Counted from the first letter of the stretch, positions 17,284 through 26,989 are shown. The stretch is 64,000 nt of DNA from DATMNI01 sp963817515 (GCA_963817515.1 CAWFPJ010000025.1:62001-126000), one strand, 5' to 3'. The notes: generated from the sequence alone by a model not told the origin. Program-made: numbers and translations.

Positions 17284-18393
17284 ATGATGAGCGCGTCATC
17301 GCTTGGTTTAGCTGTGTCCAATCATTTCACAGATGATGCTGCGAGCCGGGTGAGCACGGAAAAACACAGAGAGCTGAACCGGGAAGCGATCGATCTTCGC
17401 GACGAGGTTCTGTCGACGTGCATGTTCGAGGAGATCGTCGGCTCTTCGGATGCGATTTGCCGTGTGACCGCGCAGGTGATGAAGGTTGCTCCTAGCGACG
17501 CCACCGTTCTGATCACAGGTGAGAGTGGCACAGGAAAGGAGTTGATCGCTCGGGCGATTCACAAGAGGTCGCGTAGATCCCGGTCTGCCTTCACAAGGAT
17601 GAATTGCGCTGTCACTCCATCGTCGCTGATGGCGGCCGAGCTCTTCGGCTACGAGAAAGGCGCCTTCACCGGTGCCAATCAGCGGCACGCCGGGCGCTTC
17701 GAAGTCGCGAACCACGGGACGATGTTTCTCGACGAGATCGGTGATATGCCGAGCGAAACCCAAGTTGCCTTGTTGCGGGTGCTTCAGGAACACGAGTTCG
17801 AGCGCGTCGGAGGTACTCAAAGCATTCCAGTCGACGTGCGTGTAATCGCAGCTACAAACTGCGATCTGCCATCGGCGGTTCGTTCCGGCAGGTTTCGTCT
17901 GGATCTGTTCTACCGGTTGAACGTTTTCCCGATCCACGTTCCTCCTTTACGCGATCGGCCCGAGGATATCCTTCTTCTCGCAAATTATTTCATTGAACGC
18001 TATGCCGCGAAAACGGCCAAAAGGATCAGACGGGTGGAGAAGCGGACAGCGGAGCTTCTCGAGGAATACGACTGGCCGGGAAACATCCGTGAACTACAGA
18101 ACGTGATCGAACGGGCTATGATCCTTTGTGACTCCGACACATTTTCTGTGGAAGAGTCTTGGCTGCGACCTGAGTCAGAGAGTGATGCCGGCTTGCGACC
18201 GTCCATATCGAATCACCAACGAGAGATCATTGAAGCCGCATTGGCCCACACTCATGGCCGGATTGCGGGCCCGCACGGTGCCGCCGCAAAGCTCGGAGTC
18301 CCGCGAACAACCCTGGAATCCAAAATTAAGAGCCTCCACATTGATAAGAATCGCTATCGATCAGGGAATGGCAATTTCTCATCGTATACGTGA
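17284..18393 (+). CDS. Stand-alone sigma-54-dependent activator (AAA+ - Fis HTH)
   Basis: The 369-residue protein follows AGGAGAG at the preferred start (ATG at 17284 or 17287). A short ~45-residue N-terminus with no receiver, PAS or GAF domain leads to the central domain: GESGTGKELIARAIHKRSRR, ELFGYEKGAFTGANQRHAGR (GAFTGA sigma-54 contact loop intact), MFLDEIGDMP (Walker B), FRLDLFYRLNVFPI and YDWPGNIRELQNVIERAM. A Fis-type HTH closes it (AAAKLGVPRTTLESKIKSL). Lack of a sensor domain suggests control by partner proteins or by abundance. It is ~70 bp upstream of a FixJ-like regulator, and is paralogous to 29266-30321. Confidence 0.92.
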   Translation: MMSASSLGLAVSNHFTDDAASRVSTEKHRELNREAIDLRDEVLSTCMFEEIVGSSDAICRVTAQVMKVAPSDATVLITGESGTGKELIARAIHKRSRRSRSAFTRMNCAVTPSSLMAAELFGYEKGAFTGANQRHAGRFEVANHGTMFLDEIGDMPSETQVALLRVLQEHEFERVGGTQSIPVDVRVIAATNCDLPSAVRSGRFRLDLFYRLNVFPIHVPPLRDRPEDILLLANYFIERYAAKTAKRIRRVEKRTAELLEEYDWPGNIRELQNVIERAMILCDSDTFSVEESWLRPESESDAGLRPSISNHQREIIEAALAHTHGRIAGPHGAAAKLGVPRTTLESKIKSLHIDKNRYRSGNGNFSSYT

Positions 18394-18462
18394 CCTTTTT
18401 ATCGGAGTGCCGCTTCAGATGGTCACAGCGACGCAATCGCGGCTTGTGGTCGATGGCTAGTT

Positions 18463-19083
18463 ATGGGAACGGACACTGATACCATTTATATCGTCGACGA
18501 TGACCCGGCGGTACGTGAGGCGCTCTCGTCCTTGCTAAGGGCAAGCGGCAAGAATGTTCGCCTGTTCACTTCTGGTGCGGAATTCCTCAGTTTCGAGCGG
18601 GACGATACGCCAGCTTGCCTTATCTTAGATCTCAGGATGCCCGGGCTGAATGGACTCGATGTCCAGCGGTTCGTTTCGGCGACAATCCCGATCATCTTTG
18701 TTACTGGACGCGGCGATATCGATTCGACTGTAAAGGCAATGAAAGGCGGAGCAAGTGACTTCCTGACCAAACCTGTTGACGAAGCTCTGCTTTTGGCCGC
18801 GGTCGAACGCGCCCTCGACCAACATCGAATTGCCAGATGCGACGCGCTTCACCATGCAAATCTCCTCGCGCGCTATCGTTTGCTTACGCGGCGCGAACAA
18901 GAGGTCCTTCCACTTCTTGTGAAGGGCAGGCTGAACAAACAAATTGCGGCGGAACTGGGAATCACCGAGTACACGATTCAGATACACCGAGGCAATATCA
19001 TGCGGAAGATGAAGGCGGATTCATTCGCCGCCTTGGTCAGACTGGCGGAAACGCTTAAGCCTGAATCGGTCCAAACCGCCTAG
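18463..19083 (+). CDS. FixJ-family response regulator (REC - LuxR HTH)
   Basis: The 206-residue protein has an N-terminal receiver with the acidic pocket IYIVDDDP and the phospho-acceptor Asp56 in CLILDLRMPG, plus IIFVTGRGDI and FLTKPVD (conserved Lys). A linker leads to the LuxR/FixJ HTH: LTRREQEVLPLLVKGRLNKQ and TIQIHRGNIMRKM. It is complete. The following histidine kinase gene is its probable partner. A truncated copy of this gene follows the second sigma-54 activator near 30.3-30.45 kb. Confidence 0.92.
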   Translation: MGTDTDTIYIVDDDPAVREALSSLLRASGKNVRLFTSGAEFLSFERDDTPACLILDLRMPGLNGLDVQRFVSATIPIIFVTGRGDIDSTVKAMKGGASDFLTKPVDEALLLAAVERALDQHRIARCDALHHANLLARYRLLTRREQEVLPLLVKGRLNKQIAAELGITEYTIQIHRGNIMRKMKADSFAALVRLAETLKPESVQTA

Positions 19084-19222
19084 CAGGAAGTGATGGGTGA
19101 AATGCACGCGCAACCGGGTGCACCTATCGTCCACATACGCTGCCTATTAACCCCCACGGTGTACGAGGGTGTCGCTTGACAACAATGACGTGCCGCCATC
19201 TCGGTGTTATTGTGAGGGCAAC

Positions 19223-20371
19223 ATGAAGACCCGCTCACATCCGCCAAACGGTGCTTCGGCGTCGACCAACCAAAGCCGTCTACAGGATGGCACGCATTTC
19301 CACCGAATCGTGGACGGCCTGCCAGGTTGCATCTGGGTGGCAGACGCGACAGGGCAGACTGTCTACGCAAATAAGATGGCTCTTGCGACTCTGGGTCGAC
19401 CACTGCAAGATCTCTTGGGCCAGGGTTGGTTCAACAGTCTCGATTCCTCCTGCTTGGTAGAGGCGCAGTTCCTGTGGGCTCATTCCATACGCACGAAGCA
19501 GCCCTTGAATGCAACCTGGAGATTTAGGCAACACGACGGTGCCTATCGATGGCTGCAAATTAAGGCGGAATTGACGACATACAATGACGACGTGACGTTC
19601 GCCTGGTACGTGCTCGGCGTTGACGTCGATGAGCAGATCAAGACTCAAGAGGCTCTTAAGGCGAGTGAACAAGAAGCTCGCGAGATTCTGGACCGTGTCG
19701 CAACAGTGGCGGAGTTATCTGCGTCTATCGCTCACGAATTGAACCAGCCATTGACGTCTGTGCTCGCGAACGCACAAGCCTGCTCGCGCTGGCTAGCCGC
19801 TAATTCTCCAAACGTGAACGAGGCAGTGGTGTGTGTTGAGCGAATCATAAGGGACGGGCGTGCTGCCGATGCATCAATGAGAAATATTAGAGCCTTGTTC
19901 GAGCGCCAGCCGTTTGTCAAAGCTCCCCTCAATATGCTCGAGCTCATTCATGAGGCAGTCGGACTCTTCAAAGAGGATGCGACTCGGAGGTCGACGCCAA
20001 TTGAATGTCATTACGAAGAGTCTGCCTTAACTGTGCTGGTCGACCGTCTTCAGATTCATCAGGTACTCGTCAATCTCATCAAGAACGGGATTGAAGCAAT
20101 GGAGGCGACAGCAAGGCCTCCAATGCTGCGAATTCATGTTCGCAAGACAGCTGACGGCCTCGTTCTAGCGGAATTCATTGACAACGGCCCTGGAATATCC
20201 GGCACGGATCCTGACAGGGTCTTCGATGCATTCTTCACTACCAAGGCGAACGGTATGGGGATTGGTCTCGCTATCTCCCGCTCGATCGTTGAAGCGCACT
20301 ACGGCAAGCTGTGGGCAGAGAATAATCCCGACGGTGGGGCCAAATTCAGTCTCCTATTGAGGACTCCATAA
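19223..20371 (+). CDS. PAS-domain sensor histidine kinase (FixL-like)
   Basis: The ~382-residue product starts at ATG 19223 behind GAGGG; an in-frame GTG at 19169 is also possible. A PAS domain covers about 20-145 (IVDGLPGCIWVADATGQTVY, WRFRQHDGAYRWLQI). HisKA has phospho-His171 in SIAHELNQPLTSVLANAQA. The HATPase domain shows VLVNLIKNGIEAM (N box), FIDNGPGISG, FFTTKANGMGIGLAISRSIV and ENNPDGGAKFSLLL. There is no membrane segment, so it senses a cytoplasmic signal, and no haem-binding signature was identified. It probably signals to the FixJ-like regulator upstream. Confidence 0.88.
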   Translation: MKTRSHPPNGASASTNQSRLQDGTHFHRIVDGLPGCIWVADATGQTVYANKMALATLGRPLQDLLGQGWFNSLDSSCLVEAQFLWAHSIRTKQPLNATWRFRQHDGAYRWLQIKAELTTYNDDVTFAWYVLGVDVDEQIKTQEALKASEQEAREILDRVATVAELSASIAHELNQPLTSVLANAQACSRWLAANSPNVNEAVVCVERIIRDGRAADASMRNIRALFERQPFVKAPLNMLELIHEAVGLFKEDATRRSTPIECHYEESALTVLVDRLQIHQVLVNLIKNGIEAMEATARPPMLRIHVRKTADGLVLAEFIDNGPGISGTDPDRVFDAFFTTKANGMGIGLAISRSIVEAHYGKLWAENNPDGGAKFSLLLRTP

Positions 20372-20740
20372 ACTACGACAGAGAGTGACGCTCAATTCGG
20401 CCGGCGAAATCACTCTGGAGCATCTGGCCGTCGCAGGACGTCCAGGGAAATCGATTCCGGCTCGGATGGGACTGAAGGAGGCAGTTGCTAATCCGACTTC
20501 CTTCACGGTGCTGATCGCAAGTGCTTGGTGATACGACCACGGTACCGGCACCCTGCTCTAGCTACTTTCCCACTTAAAATTCAAAAAGCGGCTTTTGGAC
20601 AGCTAACACGCGTCGTCGAGGAGATTCTGCCCCGGGTGGTGACTTTGTAGGTAGCGTTGGGCGTGGGATGGAGGGCGCTTCAAGGGTGCGAGGGAGGATC
20701 AACGGTGTGGGAGTGGCGTATCAGCAGCCGACTAGGAACC
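20372..20740. other. Intergenic region beside an IS remnant, no gene supported
   Basis: Short open frames here have no recognisable motif. The stretch separates the intact histidine kinase from the ISNCY-type transposase fragment and may include eroded IS-end sequence, but no terminal repeat could be defined. Confidence 0.35.
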
Positions 20741-21148
20741 TCACCGCGGGCGCACTTTCTCGGCCAGGTGGGTGCCGATATGGATGACATTGTCGGCGAG
20801 CACTCCAAGTCCGACCCAGCGCTGGATGCCGTCCGGGCCCCTATAGAGCGATCGCCGTAATCCATGTCGGCGTTTGAGAACACTGATGCGGCCTTCACAC
20901 CCGGTACGCCACTTCTGAAGTTCCTTAAACCAACGCTGCTTCTGCCGCTGTTTACGCGTGGCGCTGTTGGTGTCGTGGCTCGGAATCGAGACTCGCTTGA
21001 CTCCCATTTGGTGGGCCTTGGATTCGTTGGCGGCTGAAAAGAATCCGGGGTCCGCCGCCACGCGTTCCGGGGCGCGTCCGAACTGTTCGACGTGCTGCTC
21101 CAGGCATCCCTTTAACAAGGTCGCGTCGGCCGGGCGTTGCTGGCACAC
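20741..21148 (-). pseudogene. ISNCY-type transposase C-terminal fragment
   Basis: The minus-strand frame encodes EQFGRAPERVAADPGFFSAA, KRVSIPSHDTNS, WRTGCEGRISVLKRRHGLRR and RWVGLGVLADNVI. This is the C-terminal catalytic part of ISNCY/IS1182-like DDE transposases (catalytic Glu in CEGRIS). About 135 residues remain of an expected 400 or more. It is immediately followed on the plus strand by a decayed histidine-kinase fragment, so this site has undergone insertion and rearrangement. Confidence 0.75.
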
Positions 21149-21450
21149 TTGGTAGTCGTAAGATCGTCATCAGAACGCGAATCAGGCAGTGGAGGCGACA
21201 GCAAGCGCCTCCCATGCTGCGGATTCGGTGTGCGCAAGAAAACTGATAGCTTCGTTCGGCGGAGTTCATGCACATCGGCCCCGGAATGTCCGGCGCGGAA
21301 CCTGGCGGGGATCTTCGATGCTTTCTTCACTACGCAAGGCGAACGGTATGGGGATCAGTCGCGCGATCTTCGCTCGTCGAAGGTACGACCACAACATTGG
21401 AGAGAATGGCTCTCACTGGATTTGGAGCGCCAATTGCTACACGGATGACG
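21149..21450 (+). pseudogene. Degenerate duplicate of the histidine kinase 3' end
   Basis: Bases 21190-21380 align with 20105-20300 of the histidine kinase gene. Shared stretches include GGAGGCGACAGCAAG, the segment around TTCGATGCxTTCTTCACTAC and GGCGAACGGTATGGGGAT. Several indels scramble the frame. This is a second, dead copy of the HATPase end, separated from the intact one by an IS fragment. Confidence 0.75.
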
Positions 21451-21578
21451 TCCAAACCCGTGTGCATTCTGAATGCGTCTTCATCGGCCGCAATGGGATT
21501 GCAGGCCTCGTCCAAGTTGATCGAACGTCATTGTGGTTTTGTCTGTGCTCACGGCGGTAGAAGGAAGGAAAGCTGATC

Positions 21579-21878
21579 GTGAAGCGCGAGCTACTGCAGT
21601 ACTCAATACATGATGGATCGGCAGCCATGCGGTTTGAATTGGCAGGGAGCCTGAGCGGCAATGGCGCTCAGAGCGTTCGATATGCCTGGCAGACAGCACT
21701 GTCAGTTATTGGGGATCGACCGCTTGTTGTCGATATCACACGTGTAAGCGACGCGGACGAAGACGGGCACACTCTGCTTCTTCGTTGGCAGCAGTACGGT
21801 GCCAAGATTATCGCCGAATCGCGCGAATCGCGCGCGCTTGCCGCAGCCGTATTCAATGAGCTTTACGCGGGACGCTAA
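21579..21878 (+). CDS. Small STAS-like protein
   Basis: The 99-residue product starts at GTG 21579 after GGAAGGAAA. It shows a STAS-like pattern, AAMRFELAGSLSGNGAQSVR, RPLVVDITRVSDADEDGHTL and YGAKIIAES. The usual phospho-serine position lies in an acidic stretch (SDADEDG). It follows the decayed histidine kinase copy. Its role is unknown; it may be the third STAS-like member of this regulatory island. Confidence 0.6.
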   Translation: MKRELLQYSIHDGSAAMRFELAGSLSGNGAQSVRYAWQTALSVIGDRPLVVDITRVSDADEDGHTLLLRWQQYGAKIIAESRESRALAAAVFNELYAGR

Positions 21879-22106
21879 CGTGCCATCTCGAAATGCTGGC
21901 TGCGGACGAATGCCAGTGTTTGAGCATCAGGCACAGCCATGCCGGGCAAGTGTCGATGTTTCGGCATTAGCCTGATGGCCCGCGTTGCCGCCAGGGCGCA
22001 CAGACGCGAACGCGAGCTCAATAAGAACGCCGGATCAACATCTGGCCGGCGGGCCCGGCAAACAAATTGGGAGGTTGAAGTCTCAGTTAAGAAAGAAAGG
22101 AAATCC

Positions 22107-22814
22107 ATGTCTCAAAATAACGGTCGCGCAAAGCGCAGCGAAAAAGGACTCCTCACACCAGACAACTGTGTTGTAGCGTTCATCGATCATCAACCCCAAA
22201 TGCTGTTCGGTACCTCGAACTTCGACCGGCAGTCGATCATCAACAGCACCGTCGCATTGGCCAAGGCCACGCGAATCTTCGACGTGCCGGTTGTGTTGAC
22301 TACGGTAGAAACCAAGAGCTTCAGCGGGAACATCTGGCCCCAGCTCAAGGCGATCTTCCCGGGTCAGGAGCCCATCGAACGCTCCTCGATGGACTCCTGG
22401 GACGACAAGAACTTCGTCGCGGCCATCGAAAAGACCGGCCGGAAGAAGATCGTGCTCGCAGGCTTGTGGACCGAGACCTGCATCGCACTGCCCACTATCC
22501 AAGCGATTCACGATGGCTACGAAGTCTATGTGGCCGAGGATTGCTGCGGAGACGTCAGCCAATTGGCGCACGACAACGCGATGCGCCGAGTAGTTCAGGC
22601 CGGGGCGAGGCCGGTGACCGCTCTTTCCACCTTGCTCGAATGGCAACGCGACTGGGCGAATCGCGACACCTACGATGCCGTCATGGATCTGGTAAAGAAC
22701 CATTTCGGCGCCTATGGTATCGGCGTGGAATACGCCTACACCATGGTGCACGGCGCACCGCCCACTGTGTTTCCGGAGTACGTGGTCCCGCAGGCCGAAA
22801 TGGCCCACAAGTAA
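22107..22814 (+). CDS. Isochorismatase-like (YcaC-type) cysteine hydrolase
   Basis: The ~235-residue protein starts at ATG 22107 behind AAAGGAAA; the open frame from 21939 is an upstream extension. It contains the catalytic Asp27 (VVAFIDHQPQM), SMDSWDDKNFVAAI and the nucleophile Cys125 in LAGLWTETCIALPTIQAI, followed by EVYVAEDCCGDVS. It follows the YcaC subgroup of isochorismatase-like hydrolases, whose substrate is not known. It is first in a compact four-gene run with an amidohydrolase 16 bp downstream. Confidence 0.87.
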   Translation: MSQNNGRAKRSEKGLLTPDNCVVAFIDHQPQMLFGTSNFDRQSIINSTVALAKATRIFDVPVVLTTVETKSFSGNIWPQLKAIFPGQEPIERSSMDSWDDKNFVAAIEKTGRKKIVLAGLWTETCIALPTIQAIHDGYEVYVAEDCCGDVSQLAHDNAMRRVVQAGARPVTALSTLLEWQRDWANRDTYDAVMDLVKNHFGAYGIGVEYAYTMVHGAPPTVFPEYVVPQAEMAHK

Positions 22815-22830
22815 GTTCAGGAGGCTCGTG

Positions 22831-24648
22831 ATGAACAAACAGCCCGCGGAACTGATCCTTCACAACGGCAAAATCGCGACGCAAGACGATCGCCGCTCCC
22901 TCGCAAGGGCGGCGGCGATCCGCGATGGTAAGTTTCTCGCGGTCGGAAGCGACCGGGAGGTGATGCGCTTGCGTGATGACAGCACTAAGCTGATCGACCT
23001 GAACAAGCGCACCGTCATTCCAGGGTTGAACGACTCGCATCTTCACCTGATTCGCGGCGGCCTGAATTACAACCTCGAACTTCGATGGGACGGCGTGCCT
23101 TCGTTAGCAGACGGCCTTCGCATGCTGCGGGAACAAGCGCAAAGGACTCCTGCAGGCCAGTGGGTGCGTATCGTTGGCGGATGGTCGGAGTTTCAGTTTG
23201 CCGAGCGCCGGATGCCGACACTGGACGAGCTGAACCGGGCCGCGCCAGATACGCCGGTCTTCGTGCTTCACCTCTACGACCGGGCTCTTCTGAACCGAGC
23301 CGCACTCCGTGCGGTCGGCTACAGCAAGGACTCGCCCAATCCGCCGGGCGGGGAGATTGTACGCGATGGCGCCGGCAATCCAACGGGCATTCTCATTGCC
23401 AGGCCGAACGCGCTCATCCTGTACGCCACACTCGCGAAGGGCCCGAAGCTGCCGCAGGAATACCAGGTCAACTCGAGCCGGCACTTCATGCGGGAACTCA
23501 ACCGGCTGGGGATCACGAGCGCCATCGACGCCGGCGGCGGCTTTCAGAACTATCCGGAAGACTATCAAATAATCGAGCACCTTCACAAGAATCGCGAGTC
23601 GACTGTCCGGATTGCCTACAATCTGTTTACACAGAAGCCCAAGGGCGAGCTCGCCGATTTCCAAGGCTGGAGCGACATGCTCAAACCGCGGGAGGGCGAC
23701 GATTACCTTCGCCACAATGGCGCCGGCGAGATGCTGGTCTTTTCGGCCGCGGATTTCGAAGACTTTCTCGAACCTCGGCCTGACATGCCTGGGGTCATGG
23801 AGCAAGAATTGAAAGCCGTGGTGAGCCTGCTGGCGAAGAATCGCTGGCCCTTCCGCCTTCATGCCACCTACGATGAGACGATCACGCGGGCTCTCAACGT
23901 CTACGAAGAAGTGAACCGCGAGATTCCGCTTCGAGGCCTGCACTGGTTCATCGACCACGCGGAAACCATTTCGCAGCGCAACATGGATCGGATCGCGGCG
24001 TTGGGCGGCGGGATCGCGATTCAGCATCGCATGGCGTTTCAGGGCGAGTATTTCCGCGACCGGTACGGAAACACCGAAACGAAAAGAACCCCACCCGTCC
24101 GGGAGATGCTGCGGACCGGACTGCCGGTAGGAGCTGGCACCGACGCGACGCGGGTCGCCACGTACAACCCCTTCGTGTCGCTCTATTGGCTGGTAACAGG
24201 GAAGACGGTCGGCGGTTTTGCAATGTATGACGATGAGAACCGCCTCGATCGCATGGAAGCCCTCCGCCTGTGGACTGTGGGAAGTAGTTGGTTTTCAACG
24301 GAGCAGGACGCGAAGGGTTCGATCGTCGCCGATCAACTTGCGGACCTCGCTGTGCTGTCCGCCGACTACTTTTCGGTCCCCGAGGACGAGATCAAAAACC
24401 TCGAATCGGTGCTCACGATTGTGGGTGGCAAGCCCGTATATGCGGCGGAAGAGTTCGCGGACCTGGCGCCGCCACTTCCACCCGTGCTGCCGGAGTGGTC
24501 TCCCGTCCTGGCGTATGGCGGATATCACAAACCGACAACTGCGCCGGCGGTGGCGCATTCTGCGCTGCAACACTCGCACGTGGGTGAACATCGCTGCCAC
24601 GAGCGACAAATCAGCGGTGGAATGGGTTGTCTCTGCTGGGCGTTTTAG
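22831..24648 (+). CDS. YtcJ-like metal-dependent amidohydrolase (Amidohydro_3)
   Basis: The start is ATG 22831 with CAGGAGG upstream, giving about 605 residues. The N-terminus ELILHNGKIATQDDRRSLAR and the metal-binding VIPGLNDSHLHLIRGG (HxH) mark the amidohydrolase superfamily. LHATYDETITRALNVYEEV and FIDHAETIS supply further His ligands, and GAGTDATRVATYNPFVSLYW the catalytic Asp. The last ~40 residues are His/Cys-rich and atypical. It likely hydrolyses an amide or cyclic amide in the cytoplasm. Context suggests a catabolic set with the upstream hydrolase. Confidence 0.87.
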   Translation: MNKQPAELILHNGKIATQDDRRSLARAAAIRDGKFLAVGSDREVMRLRDDSTKLIDLNKRTVIPGLNDSHLHLIRGGLNYNLELRWDGVPSLADGLRMLREQAQRTPAGQWVRIVGGWSEFQFAERRMPTLDELNRAAPDTPVFVLHLYDRALLNRAALRAVGYSKDSPNPPGGEIVRDGAGNPTGILIARPNALILYATLAKGPKLPQEYQVNSSRHFMRELNRLGITSAIDAGGGFQNYPEDYQIIEHLHKNRESTVRIAYNLFTQKPKGELADFQGWSDMLKPREGDDYLRHNGAGEMLVFSAADFEDFLEPRPDMPGVMEQELKAVVSLLAKNRWPFRLHATYDETITRALNVYEEVNREIPLRGLHWFIDHAETISQRNMDRIAALGGGIAIQHRMAFQGEYFRDRYGNTETKRTPPVREMLRTGLPVGAGTDATRVATYNPFVSLYWLVTGKTVGGFAMYDDENRLDRMEALRLWTVGSSWFSTEQDAKGSIVADQLADLAVLSADYFSVPEDEIKNLESVLTIVGGKPVYAAEEFADLAPPLPPVLPEWSPVLAYGGYHKPTTAPAVAHSALQHSHVGEHRCHERQISGGMGCLCWAF

Positions 24649-24686
24649 CTGCCTCCGCTTGTGCTGAAAGGAGCATCCAAATACTC

Positions 24687-25571
24687 ATGAAACGATTCCT
24701 GATGACAACCATTGCGGTACTTTTGAGCGCGGTCGTCTACGCATTGCCAACGGATTCCAACTTCGGCGTCGGCCCTCAGTACGACACCACTCACGTTTAT
24801 GTTCGGCTGGAGGATTTCGACCGCTTCGTCGCCAGCCTCCTGGCCACATTCGAAGGAACCGCGACCAAGCAGGGTGTCTTTACCGTCACTCCCACGCCAA
24901 GCCAGACCATGTCGCAACTGGTGCTGACGCCCGCCGGAACGCTATCGATTTTCGGATTCAAGACACCGGTTCCGTACCCGTTCGGAGTCGAGCGCACGGG
25001 CTATCTCGTCACCGACTTCGACGCCGCAGTGCATGCAGCTCAGGCCGACGGCGCCGATGTCCTCGTGAAGCCGTTCAATGATCCCATCGGCAAGGATGCC
25101 GTGATTCAATGGCCCGGCGGCGTGAATATGCAGCTCTATTGGCACACGACGCCGCCATCGTACCCGCCGCTTAAAACGATTCCGGAGAATCGCGTGTACG
25201 TGTCCGCCGACCGGGCGACCGCATTTGTTCAAAGCTTTCTCGCGTTTTCCCACGGGAAAATCGTCTCAGACGATGTGCACGCGCCCGGAATTGAGATTGG
25301 GCGCGCCTCAGATGCCTACCGACGCATCCGGATATCTTCAGTCTTTGGCGCGATGGCCGTGCTCGTTACCGATGGGCATCTTCCGTATCCGTATGGCCGC
25401 GAGATGACCGGGTACGAGGTCGCGAACCTGGCCGGCACGCTCGCAAAGGCCCAGGCCGCAGGCGTGTCTGTCCTAGCGGGTCCCAATACCGCAGACAAAC
25501 GAGACTCGGCAATAGTCCAATTTCCGGGCGGGTACATCGCCGAGATCCATTCCGCCAGCGCGGGAAAGTAG
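24687..25571 (+). CDS. Exported VOC (glyoxalase/bleomycin-resistance-fold) protein
   Basis: From ATG 24687 (GAAAGGAG upstream) the protein has a signal peptide (MKRFLMTTIAVLLSAVVYA) and two tandem VOC-type half domains: DTTHVYVRLEDFDRFVASLL, YLVTDFDAAVHAAQADGADV with QWPGGVNMQLYWH, then ENRVYVSADRATAFVQSFLA with QFPGGYIAEIHS. Export of a VOC protein is less common than cytoplasmic forms. It sits between the amidohydrolase and a porin, suggesting a periplasmic step in the same pathway. Confidence 0.8.
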   Translation: MKRFLMTTIAVLLSAVVYALPTDSNFGVGPQYDTTHVYVRLEDFDRFVASLLATFEGTATKQGVFTVTPTPSQTMSQLVLTPAGTLSIFGFKTPVPYPFGVERTGYLVTDFDAAVHAAQADGADVLVKPFNDPIGKDAVIQWPGGVNMQLYWHTTPPSYPPLKTIPENRVYVSADRATAFVQSFLAFSHGKIVSDDVHAPGIEIGRASDAYRRIRISSVFGAMAVLVTDGHLPYPYGREMTGYEVANLAGTLAKAQAAGVSVLAGPNTADKRDSAIVQFPGGYIAEIHSASAGK

Positions 25572-25576
25572 GCTGC

Positions 25577-26989
25577 ATGCGAACCGCTTTAGTCTGGATA
25601 GTGGCACTGGCAACGGCGATTTCCGTTGTGCACGCACAACCCGACCAGACGGCGGATTCGGGCGAAGCGGTTCGCACCTACAGCCTGATGCGCGAAGACG
25701 AAGATTGGAGCTTTTTGAAAGTCGCATCGCGTCGCCAGGACTTCTGGGACCCCATTAAATACATCAGGCTCGGACCGGACGGCTGGTTTCTCACCATTGG
25801 CGGCGAGGCACGCCAGGCCTTCGAGCGGGTAGGCAATGACAATTGGGGAAAGCAAAACTATACCAACACCTTCTTCCTCGAACGATACATGCTGCACACG
25901 GACTGGCATTTGGGAAAGTATGTCCGCGCATTTGTGCAGCTAAAGAGTGGGTTGGAATCATTCCGCACAGGCGGGCCGAGGCCAATCGACGAAAAGAAGC
26001 TGGATCTTGAAGCAGCATTCGTCGAGGTCGGTACCACAAGCGGCGACAACTGGTTGGTCTTGCAGGCCGGTCGGCAGGAGCTCAATTACGGATCGGGGCG
26101 GCTGGTTTCCGTTCGCGAGGGCCCGAACGTACGACAGAGCTTCGACGGAGCAAAGCTGAAGGGAAAAGCTGGTGAATGGCGGATCGACGTGTTCGCCACT
26201 CGTCCGGACCTCGACAAGCCGGGATTCTTCAATAACGTTCCCGACCATAAGACCGCCTTCTGGGGCGTGTACGCAACACGTCCGTTGCGGCGGAGAATTT
26301 CAATTGACAGCTACTATCTGGGCTTGGACCGCAAGGCTGCCACGTTCAACCGCGGCACTGCAAAGGAGAACCGCGAGAGCCTGGGCGTGCGTCTCTGGCG
26401 TCCGCCCGCCACGAAGGAACACGATTGGGATTTCGACTACGAGGGTGTGTGGCAGTTCGGCACTTTTGGTACGGACGGAATTCGAGCCTGGACCTTCGCT
26501 TCGGATACAGGCTACAGCCTTCCCTCCGCGCCATTGCGACCGCGCATCAGCGTGAAGGCTGATATTTCCAGTGGAGACGACCCACGGCACAGTTCGCTAG
26601 GTACCTTTAATCCCCTGTTTCCGATTGGAAACTACTTCGGCGTGCTGGCGGACACCGGTCCGGGCCCAGTCAACTTCATCGATGTGCACCCGCGGCTTCA
26701 GACCCGGCTTCCGCACGGAGTATCGATTTCGACCGACGTGGTGGTGCAGTGGCGGGAAAGCCTGCACGATGGGGTCTACGCGGTGCCCGGTTTTCTGCTG
26801 GTGCCGGCGGGCGATAGCCGGGCACGGTTCGTCGGATATCGGCCCGGCATCGAGGCGCGATGGCAGATCGATCGTCATGCCTATCTACAGGCCGACTACG
26901 GAATCTTCTTCGCTGGCGACTTCCTGAAGCAGGCAGCACCAGGCCGGAACATTAATTACATGGAGTTTTGGGCGGGGTACAAATTCTGA
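25577..26989 (+). CDS. Alginate-export-family outer membrane porin
   Basis: The 470-residue protein starts five bases after the VOC gene. A signal peptide (ALVWIVALATAISVVHAQ) precedes a beta-barrel typical of Alginate_exp proteins: GWFLTIGGEARQAFE, QAGRQELNYGSGRLVSVREG with NVRQSFDG, DSYYLGLDRKAATFN, WDFDYEGVWQFG and the C-terminal YMEFWAGYKF ending in Phe, as outer-membrane barrels do. Such channels are often found with catabolic operons for aromatic or organic acids. It presumably imports the substrate of the upstream hydrolases. Confidence 0.85.
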   Translation: MRTALVWIVALATAISVVHAQPDQTADSGEAVRTYSLMREDEDWSFLKVASRRQDFWDPIKYIRLGPDGWFLTIGGEARQAFERVGNDNWGKQNYTNTFFLERYMLHTDWHLGKYVRAFVQLKSGLESFRTGGPRPIDEKKLDLEAAFVEVGTTSGDNWLVLQAGRQELNYGSGRLVSVREGPNVRQSFDGAKLKGKAGEWRIDVFATRPDLDKPGFFNNVPDHKTAFWGVYATRPLRRRISIDSYYLGLDRKAATFNRGTAKENRESLGVRLWRPPATKEHDWDFDYEGVWQFGTFGTDGIRAWTFASDTGYSLPSAPLRPRISVKADISSGDDPRHSSLGTFNPLFPIGNYFGVLADTGPGPVNFIDVHPRLQTRLPHGVSISTDVVVQWRESLHDGVYAVPGFLLVPAGDSRARFVGYRPGIEARWQIDRHAYLQADYGIFFAGDFLKQAAPGRNINYMEFWAGYKF

